Positions 26,850 to 32,028 of a stretch of 32,028 nt of DNA are shown in pieces. The notes beneath the pieces are model-generated. The model worked only from the letters and a program-made list of their open reading frames with translations. It searched no databases and was not told where the DNA came from. The first letter of the stretch is position 1. Every line of letters starts with the position of its first letter. This stretch comes from Akkermansiaceae bacterium. GTDB taxonomy: Bacteria > Verrucomicrobiota > Verrucomicrobiia > Verrucomicrobiales > Akkermansiaceae. The stretch covers positions 1-32,028 of the forward strand of contig CAIKHZ010000164.1 of assembly GCA_903827375.1 (NCBI GenBank). The letters run 5' to 3'. Made by a program: the position numbers and the translations under genes.

Positions 26850-27149
26850 ATGGCCAAACAAGCAGTAGGACTTCTGGAAACCCGCGGCCTCGCCTGCCTC
26901 GTCGTCGGCGTTGACGCAATGCTCAAATCAGCAAACGTCGAACTCCTCGGACCAATGAAACAAGTCGGCAGCGGTCTTTGCAATGCCGTCGTCTCCGGCG
27001 ACGTCGCCGCCGTCAAGGCCGCCATCGATGCTGGCGCTGCCATCGCAGCGAGCATTGGTGAAGTCGTCAGCGCCCACGTTATCGCCCGCCCAGACGATGC
27101 CATCGAAGGGGTTCTGCCCAAGGAAGTAGCCCGCACGCCTCGCAAGTAG
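26850..27149 (+). CDS. BMC-H microcompartment shell protein 3
   Basis: A 99-residue BMC-H protein, starting AKQAVGLLETRGLACLVVGVDAM. The pore loop is QVGSGLCN, followed by GDVAAVKAAIDAGAAIAASIG. The usual RPH near the end is RPD (VIARPDDAI), and a basic tail, PKEVARTPRK, follows. This C-terminus could change contacts at the hexamer edge or bind cargo. It is 48 bases after the kinase gene with an A/C-rich leader. Confidence 0.96.
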   Translation: MAKQAVGLLETRGLACLVVGVDAMLKSANVELLGPMKQVGSGLCNAVVSGDVAAVKAAIDAGAAIAASIGEVVSAHVIARPDDAIEGVLPKEVARTPRK

Positions 27150-27206
27150 GCCCGCAGGAGGTTGTCAGGGAAGCCGCAGGTGTTGCCCCCACCGCGGTTT
27201 CCCCAC

Positions 27207-27220
27207 ATAACCCATAACCG
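27207..27220 (+). repeat. Two ATAACYN heptamers before BMC-P 1
   Basis: ATAACCC followed directly by ATAACCG, 16 bases before the ATG of the first pentamer gene. Same heptamer family as at 25602, 29163 and 29577. Confidence 0.6.
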
Positions 27221-27236
27221 TTCACACAAACGCCCC

Positions 27237-27545
27237 ATGTTCCTCGCGGAAGTCATCGGTCAGATCGTTGCCACCAAGAAAGACGAGTTGATGGTCGGCA
27301 GGAAACTTCTCCTGTTGCGACCCAAACTGGTTGACGACAAGAACCCGTCGCAATTCAAGGATGGCCAAAACACAATTGTCGCCATTGATACGGTTGGGGC
27401 CGGGGAAGGCGAGTTGGTGTTGTTCTGCCAGGGCAGTTCGGCCCGCAATGCACAGGGCCTGAAAGGCATCCCGGTGGATGCCGCCATTGTGGCCATCATC
27501 GATCGCGTCGAAGTTCAGGGCAAAACCCTCTACAAGGGTGGCTGA
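27237..27545 (+). CDS. BMC-P (EutN/CcmL-type) shell vertex protein 1
   Basis: A 102-residue protein of the EutN/CcmL family that forms pentamers capping shell vertices. It starts MFLAEVIGQIVATKKDELMVGRKLL and has AIDTVGAGEGELVLFCQGSSAR and the C-terminal PVDAAIVAIID strand. The start is the ATG at 27237; the frame reaches back to 27162 but without similarity. It follows BMC-H 3 after 87 bases. It is one of three pentamer genes here, as expected for microcompartments of the PVM type. Confidence 0.95.
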   Translation: MFLAEVIGQIVATKKDELMVGRKLLLLRPKLVDDKNPSQFKDGQNTIVAIDTVGAGEGELVLFCQGSSARNAQGLKGIPVDAAIVAIIDRVEVQGKTLYKGG

Positions 27546-27690
27546 GCCGGAAGCCGCGATATTGAGATGAAGTTTGGGGGAATTGAACCACTGAAAGAAT
27601 CACAGCATCACCCCAATCCTCTCGCACCACTCAACTTTAAATTAACTTCGTTTCATCCCCTCCAAGCCAGCCCAATCCTCCCTTTTTCCC

Positions 27691-29163
27691 ATGAGTCTCG
27701 ATCAAGATCAAATTAAAGTCATCGTTGAAGCCGTCGTCTCCCGCTTGGTTAACGCCAACGGATTGGTGGCAGCCGCAACGCCCAAGCCGGATTGCGGTTG
27801 CACCAAGACCGCCTCGAAGGCGCCAGTTAGCGGCAAGTTTGGCGTGTTCAGTTGTGCCAACCAAGCTGCGGAAGCCGCCAACGACGCCCATCTGCAATTG
27901 CGAAAACTCGGCGTCGCAGGCCGCGCCAAGGTCATCGCGATCGTGAAAGGCATGGCGGTTGCCAACGCGGAGGCGTGGGGCCGCTTTGAGATGGAGGAAA
28001 CCAAGATTGGCCGGGTCGATCACAAAATTGCCAAGCTGCTCATCACCAAGGATGTGCCCGGCACCGAGTGGTTGCACCCGGATGCCATGAGCGGCGATGG
28101 CGGCATCACCTTGGAGGAATACGCGCCCTTCGGCGTGATCGGCGCGATCCTACCCGTCACTCACTCGGTGCCTACCTTGACTGGCAACGTCATCAGCATG
28201 GTGGCCGCAGGCAACTCGATTGTCTTCAACCCCCATCCCGGCGGTGCACGCAGCGCGGCGATGGCCGTGCGCGCCTACAACGAGGCGATCTATCGGGCCA
28301 TCGGCATCGACAACATCATCACCACCGTTGAGCAACCCTCATTGGAATCGTTCGACCTGCTGTGCAAAAACCCCCACATCGCCTTGCTGGCCATCACCGG
28401 TGGCCCCGCCGTGGTCAACGCTGCCATGAAATCCGGCAAGCGTGCCATCTGCGCCGGCCCTGGCAATCCCACTGTTGTGGTGGATGAAACCGCCGATCTG
28501 GCCAAGGCTGCACGCCAAATCATCGAAGGTGCGGCGTTTGACAACAACCTGTTATGCATCGGCGAGAAAGCCGTGTTTGTGCTCGGCTCCGTGTTCAAAC
28601 GCTTTTGCGCGGAGCTCGAGCAAGCCGGTGCCGCACGCCTCAATGCCCAGCAACTCGAAACCCTCAGCGCCGCGGCCTTCACCCACAAGCCCACAGATGG
28701 CGGTTGCTCGCATCCCGTGCTCAACCGCGCACTGGTTGGAGCCGACCCCGGCAAACTCGCTGCGCAAGCCGGGCTTGCGGTGCCCTCCGGCACTCAGCTG
28801 TTGTTTGCCGAGACGGATGCGGACCACGCCTTCGTGCAGGAAGAGCAGATGATGCCGATGTTGCCCATTGTTGCAGTCCCCGATTTTGTTACGGCAGTGC
28901 GCGAGGCCAAACGGGCCGAACACAACTACCGTCACTCCGCCATCATTCACACCAAAGACGTCGATCACATGACCTACATGGCCAAGGAGATGGATACCAC
29001 CTTGTTTGTGAAAAACGGTCCGTCAGTGGCCGGCCTCGGTTTGGGTGGGGAAGGATATCTATCGTATTCAATCGCCACCACCACCGGTGAGGGTATTACT
29101 ACTCCCAAAACCTTCACTCGCGTCCGCCGTTGCGTACTCGTCGAAAACCTGCGGATTATATGA
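27691..29163 (+). CDS. CoA-acylating aldehyde dehydrogenase of the microcompartment (PduP-like)
   Basis: A 490-residue aldehyde dehydrogenase of the PduP/EutE type. It oxidises an aldehyde to acyl-CoA with NAD+; here lactaldehyde to lactyl-CoA is the likely reaction. The catalytic cysteine is C289 in FDNNLLCIGEK. APFGVIGAILPVTHSVPTL-type residues and FNPHPGG lie in the cofactor region, and AICAGPGNPTVVVDE is also typical. Residues about 5-22 (QDQIKVIVEAVVSRLVNA) form an amphipathic helix joined by an Ala/Pro/Lys linker to the enzyme, the classic form of an N-terminal encapsulation peptide. A CGCTK motif lies in the linker (about 35-39). The 145 bases before it hold no gene. Confidence 0.95.
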   Translation: MSLDQDQIKVIVEAVVSRLVNANGLVAAATPKPDCGCTKTASKAPVSGKFGVFSCANQAAEAANDAHLQLRKLGVAGRAKVIAIVKGMAVANAEAWGRFEMEETKIGRVDHKIAKLLITKDVPGTEWLHPDAMSGDGGITLEEYAPFGVIGAILPVTHSVPTLTGNVISMVAAGNSIVFNPHPGGARSAAMAVRAYNEAIYRAIGIDNIITTVEQPSLESFDLLCKNPHIALLAITGGPAVVNAAMKSGKRAICAGPGNPTVVVDETADLAKAARQIIEGAAFDNNLLCIGEKAVFVLGSVFKRFCAELEQAGAARLNAQQLETLSAAAFTHKPTDGGCSHPVLNRALVGADPGKLAAQAGLAVPSGTQLLFAETDADHAFVQEEQMMPMLPIVAVPDFVTAVREAKRAEHNYRHSAIIHTKDVDHMTYMAKEMDTTLFVKNGPSVAGLGLGGEGYLSYSIATTTGEGITTPKTFTRVRRCVLVENLRII

Positions 29164-29183
29164 TAACCCATAACTCATAACTC
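29163..29183 (+). repeat. Three ATAACYN heptamers before BMC-P 2
   Basis: ATAACCC, ATAACTC and ATAACTC in tandem, starting within the stop codon of the aldehyde dehydrogenase and ending eight bases before the BMC-P 2 ATG, where a Shine-Dalgarno would be expected. Confidence 0.7.
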
Positions 29184-29191
29184 GTCCCCCC

Positions 29192-29446
29192 ATGATCCTC
29201 GCTCAAGTCGTTGGCCACGCAGTCACCAGCCATGCGCATCCCTCACTGAAGGGCTGCAAGCTGTTGCTGTGCCAGCCACTGGATGCCGACCGGCGCTTGA
29301 GCGGCGCACCAATGGTGGCCATCGACCTGTTTGGTGCCGGCCTCCACTCGAACGTCTTTGTTTCCACAGACGGCTTGGGGGCCCGCCACATCGTCCACGA
29401 TGACTTCTCGCCCATTCGCAATTTCATCCAAGGGGTGGTGGATTAA
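29192..29446 (+). CDS. BMC-P (EutN/CcmL-type) shell vertex protein 2
   Basis: An 84-residue EutN/CcmL pentamer protein, starting MILAQVVGHAVTSHAHPSLKGCKLLL with MVAIDLFGAGLHSNVFVSTDG. It is shorter than the other two pentamer proteins and lacks the usual central insertion. The C-terminal segment (DDFSPIRNFIQGVVD) fits the conserved strand seen in this family. It begins 28 bases after the dehydrogenase stop. Confidence 0.93.
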   Translation: MILAQVVGHAVTSHAHPSLKGCKLLLCQPLDADRRLSGAPMVAIDLFGAGLHSNVFVSTDGLGARHIVHDDFSPIRNFIQGVVD

Positions 29447-29457
29447 ACAAAACATCC

Positions 29458-29572
29458 AAAAGACACAAGACTTGAAGACGCAAGACACAAGACCAGAAGT
29501 TTCAATAGAAGAGATGCTACGGCATCACTCATTCTCTGTTCTTGCGTCTTGCAGTCTTGCGTCTTGCGTCTT
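29458..29572. repeat. Long imperfect inverted repeat built of CAAGAC units, between BMC-P 2 and BMC-P 3
   Basis: The left arm (29458-29499) repeats AAGACNCAAG-type units. The right arm (29534-29572) repeats CTTGCGTCTTG. The arms are complementary over about 39 bases with few mismatches. The loop contains a small perfect hairpin, GATGC-TACG-GCATC (29513-29526). A transcript would fold into a very long stem. It could be an intergenic mobile repeat, an RNA-processing site or an attenuator. Confidence 0.8.
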
Positions 29573-29576
29573 CCCG

Positions 29577-29598
29577 ATAACCTATAACTCATAACTGG
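29577..29598 (+). repeat. Three ATAACYN heptamers before BMC-P 3
   Basis: ATAACCT, ATAACTC and ATAACTG in tandem right after the long inverted repeat and 16 bases before the BMC-P 3 ATG. Confidence 0.7.
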
Positions 29599-29614
29599 CA
29601 CCTCTGTCTCTCCA

Positions 29615-29920
29615 ATGCGCGTCGCCCAAGTCATCGGTCGAGTGACCCTCAACCTCCAAGATCCTTCCTTCAAAGGCGGGCGCTGGTTGATGGTCAATCC
29701 CTTGGACGCGGGCCAGTTCAACGGAGCGTGCCAGCAAGCACCCGGACTTTCCGCACAAAACAGCCTCATCGCATACGATAACATCGGGGCGGGCGACGGC
29801 GATATTGTCGGTATCGTCGAAGGCGCGGAAGCCACCGCCCCGTTTGATTTTCCCATCCCAATTGACGCCATAACCGTCGCCATTTTTGATTCTCTCTCTT
29901 ATCAACCACCCGCCGTCTAA
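29615..29920 (+). CDS. BMC-P (EutN/CcmL-type) shell vertex protein 3
   Basis: A 101-residue EutN/CcmL pentamer protein, starting MRVAQVIGRVTLNLQDPSFKGGRWLMV. It has AYDNIGAGDGDIVGIVEGAEA and the C-terminal PIDAITVAIFD strand. Separated from BMC-P 2 by 168 bases of repeats, and only 25 bases before the aldolase. The three pentamer proteins differ enough that they may cap distinct vertices or mix in heteropentamers. Confidence 0.95.
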   Translation: MRVAQVIGRVTLNLQDPSFKGGRWLMVNPLDAGQFNGACQQAPGLSAQNSLIAYDNIGAGDGDIVGIVEGAEATAPFDFPIPIDAITVAIFDSLSYQPPAV

Positions 29921-29945
29921 CTCACCAACCTAACATTATCATCCC

Positions 29946-31037
29946 ATGACCAAGACAGTCTTCACCGCCGCCGACATGGAAGCCTTCCTCAGATCCGGCA
30001 AGTCTGCCGCCGATCTGCCGAAGAACGTTCTGCTCACGCCCTCTGCCAAAGATGTGCTGCGGGATGGCCTCGGCCCAGTGCGTGCCGGGGGTGCCAGTGC
30101 CGCTTCCTCCACGGCTGTCCCGGGAGTGCCGATCCTCCCCGATTACGAGTACCACTGGACGCCCGGCAACGATCCCAAGACTCCTGCCGAAATTCAGGCC
30201 TTCTTCGACTCCCCGCCCATCGTCGCCATCAAGCACCGCATGGTGGACATCGGCAAGAGAATGTGGGCTCGCGAATACACCGACGGCAACGGCGGGAATC
30301 TAACCATCCGAGTTGGTGATAACTTGGTGCTATGCACGCCCACCTTGGTTTCCAAGGGATTTATGACGATGGAGCAAATGTGCCTGGTGGATATGGAAGG
30401 CAAGCAAGTGGCCGGCAGATTCAAACGCACCTCTGAGTGCCTGACCCATCTGGCCATCATGAAGCGCCAGCCAAAGTGCAAGGCCTGCTGCCACGCCCAT
30501 CCGCCACATGGCACCGCCTTTGCAGTGGCCGGGGTACGCCCACCCACATGCATGGTTCCCGAAGCGGATGTGTTCCTTGGGGAAATCGGTCTGGCAGAAT
30601 ACGGGACCCCCGGCACCATGGAAGTCGCCGATTCGGTGGGCAAGGCCGGTGTTGACCACATGGCTGTGCTGATGATCAACCATGGTGTCATTACCTGGGG
30701 CAAGGACGTCGAGGATGCATTTTGGAAGATGGAAAACCTCGAGGCCTTGTGCAAAGTCGTGTGGGTGGCATCCCAGCTGAACCGCGGCAAGTTAATGAGC
30801 ATGACGACCGGTCAGGCCAAGGAGCTTATCGCAGTGCGCAAGTCTCTAGGCATGGATGACAAACGAGCCTCCTGGAAAGAATGCGAACTATGTGATAACT
30901 CCGAGTTTCAACCCGGCACCGTCTGCCAGATTCCCGCCGCCAGCGGCCCTTCTGGCAGCAGCAGTTCGACGCTCAATCCCGAGGCGGAAAAACTCGTCAA
31001 GGCCCTCACCGAGCAAATCCTCGCCTCGCTAAAATAG
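29946..31037 (+). CDS. Class II aldolase (fuculose/rhamnulose-1-phosphate aldolase type), microcompartment cargo
   Basis: A 363-residue protein with a class II aldolase/adducin domain at about 92-300. Residues matching the FucA zinc site are E164 (TSECLTH), H183 and H185 (CCHAHPPHGTA) and H246 (MINHGVITWG). FucA-type enzymes split L-fuculose- or L-rhamnulose-1-phosphate into DHAP and lactaldehyde. It is much longer than the ~215-residue Escherichia coli FucA: an N-terminal extension (1-90) has no recognised domain, and the C-terminus is a Ser/Gly linker plus amphipathic helix (about 344-363, AEKLVKALTEQILASLK), as expected for a C-terminal encapsulation peptide. It ends the operon. An aldolase in this position is characteristic of the PVM-type microcompartment. 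Confidence 0.92.
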   Translation: MTKTVFTAADMEAFLRSGKSAADLPKNVLLTPSAKDVLRDGLGPVRAGGASAASSTAVPGVPILPDYEYHWTPGNDPKTPAEIQAFFDSPPIVAIKHRMVDIGKRMWAREYTDGNGGNLTIRVGDNLVLCTPTLVSKGFMTMEQMCLVDMEGKQVAGRFKRTSECLTHLAIMKRQPKCKACCHAHPPHGTAFAVAGVRPPTCMVPEADVFLGEIGLAEYGTPGTMEVADSVGKAGVDHMAVLMINHGVITWGKDVEDAFWKMENLEALCKVVWVASQLNRGKLMSMTTGQAKELIAVRKSLGMDDKRASWKECELCDNSEFQPGTVCQIPAASGPSGSSSSTLNPEAEKLVKALTEQILASLK

Positions 31038-31099
31038 GCCTGACAGCCGCGGTTTTGGTCCAATGCTTGCTCGGAAATTTTCACCACACGCCTTGCACC

Positions 31100-31981
31100 A
31101 TGCCTCTCAAAAGTTATCTCGCCGGCCGCGTCCTAGAAGTGGATGCGGCCTTGAATGCCTGCTTGCCGCCGGCCAAGCAGCGCCCCGCGACGCTGCACGC
31201 GGCGATGCGCTATGCCGTGTTCTCCGGCGGCAAACGCCTGCGACCCGTGCTGTGCTTGACTGCAGCTGAGGCTTGCGGCGGCAGCTCCACTAACGCGTTG
31301 GCTGCCGCTTGTGCGGTCGAGTTGCTGCACACGTATTCATTGGTTCACGATGACCTGCCGTGCATGGATGATGACGACTTGCGCCGCGGTCGGCCGACCT
31401 GTCACAAAGTGTACGGCGAAGGCATGGCGGTGTTGTGCGGGGACGCCTTGCTCACCCATGCGTTCGCTGCGTTAGTCCAAACCCCGATCACCCGGCGCTA
31501 CACCACCCGTCATTTTGTTGCCGCACTGGCCCAGGCCGGCGACAGCACGCACCTGATCGGCGGCCAAGTGATGGACCTCGAAGGCGAGGGGCAACTCCTC
31601 AAGCGCAGCCAGCTTGTGCGCATCCACGAGGCCAAGACCGCCGCCTTGCTTACTGCCGCCCTGCGCCTCGGAGCGATGAGCGCCAACGCCACCCCTGCCA
31701 AGCTCGCCGCCCTGACCACTTTTGGCCACGCTCTGGGCCTCGCCTTCCAAGTCATCGACGATATCCTCGATGTCACCCAAAGCACTGAGGTCTTGGGCAA
31801 AACCGCCGGCAAAGACCAAGCCGTACAAAAGGCCACCTATCCATCTATTCTCGGCCTCGATGCGTCCCGTCGCGAAGCCGCCCGCCTGACCCGCAGTGCC
31901 ATGACCGCCCTCGCGCCCCTCGGCAGCAAAGCCGCCCGCCTCCGTGAAATCGCCGGGCACCTGCTCATGCGGGAATACTGA
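31100..31981 (+). CDS. ispA: Polyprenyl (farnesyl/geranylgeranyl) diphosphate synthase
   Basis: A 293-residue trans-prenyltransferase that condenses isopentenyl diphosphate with allylic diphosphates. The first Asp-rich motif is DDLPCMD (84-90, with three more Asp) and the second is DDILD (220-224). GGKRLRP (43-49) binds isopentenyl diphosphate. The DDLPCMD form with two extra residues is typical of bacterial FPP/GGPP synthases; chain length is not certain. The ATG at 31100 (MPLKSYLAGRV) begins the family similarity; the frame opens at 31055. It follows the aldolase by 62 bases on the same strand but is unrelated to the microcompartment, so any co-transcription would be incidental. Confidence 0.93.
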   Translation: MPLKSYLAGRVLEVDAALNACLPPAKQRPATLHAAMRYAVFSGGKRLRPVLCLTAAEACGGSSTNALAAACAVELLHTYSLVHDDLPCMDDDDLRRGRPTCHKVYGEGMAVLCGDALLTHAFAALVQTPITRRYTTRHFVAALAQAGDSTHLIGGQVMDLEGEGQLLKRSQLVRIHEAKTAALLTAALRLGAMSANATPAKLAALTTFGHALGLAFQVIDDILDVTQSTEVLGKTAGKDQAVQKATYPSILGLDASRREAARLTRSAMTALAPLGSKAARLREIAGHLLMREY

Positions 31982-32000
31982 GCCGCTGCCTGCAAACCCC

Positions 32001-32027
32001 GTGCATGGTGACAGATAAATTGCGATG
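32001..32027 (+). repeat. 27-nt dispersed repeat, copy 2 (inverted relative to copy 1)
   Basis: GTGCATGGTGACAGATAAAT followed by TGCGATG. It matches the minus strand of 10702-10728 at 26 of 27 positions. It lies right at the window edge, so what follows is not visible. Confidence 0.7.
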
Positions 32028-32028
32028 A

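Overview
The window looks like chromosomal DNA of a high-GC member of the Planctomycetes-Verrucomicrobia group, most likely a verrucomicrobium. The main evidence is a microcompartment locus of the type known from those phyla. Supporting evidence is a PQQ-like propeller protein with a DWPQW start after its signal peptide, and translation starts that almost all lack a Shine-Dalgarno sequence. The assignment rests on gene content and is an inference.

Left part (1-12.1 kb): the start of a urea-transporter permease gene (urtB, cut by the window edge) and a dynamin-like GTPase whose C-terminus carries 22 Ala-Asp-Ala units and acidic repeats. Next come a CDP-alcohol phosphatidyltransferase (pgsA-like), an exported beta-propeller protein, glycine decarboxylase (gcvP), an M20 peptidase and aspartate-semialdehyde dehydrogenase (asd). 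Intergenic stretches hold copies of a ~42-nt dispersed repeat and one copy of a 27-nt repeat that reappears inverted at the window's right end.

Middle part (12.1-23.1 kb): a minus-strand cluster pth-rpsF-ssb-MscS-type channel, an orphan antitoxin-like HTH gene whose start codon shares a CATG with the pth start, rlmN, and a type IV pilus/type II secretion pair (gspE/pilB-gspF/pilC). A 560-bp gap with an orphan intrinsic terminator follows, then a glycine-rich RRM protein and an O-acetylhomocysteine sulfhydrylase (metY).

Right part (23.2-31.0 kb): a bacterial microcompartment locus. A DeoR-family regulator diverges from pduL - BMC-H - BMC-H - acyl kinase - BMC-H - BMC-P - CoA-acylating aldehyde dehydrogenase - BMC-P - BMC-P - class II aldolase. 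This matches the PVM type of microcompartment, which handles lactaldehyde from L-fucose or L-rhamnose. The aldolase splits fuculose- or rhamnulose-1-phosphate into DHAP and lactaldehyde, the dehydrogenase makes an acyl-CoA, PduL makes the acyl-phosphate, and the kinase makes ATP plus the acid. The kinase departs from acetate kinase at several active-site positions. The two divergent promoters appear to share one palindrome at their -35 elements. Several leaders inside the operon carry heptamer ATAACYN repeats and long inverted repeats. A polyprenyl synthase gene (ispA-like) follows on the same strand.
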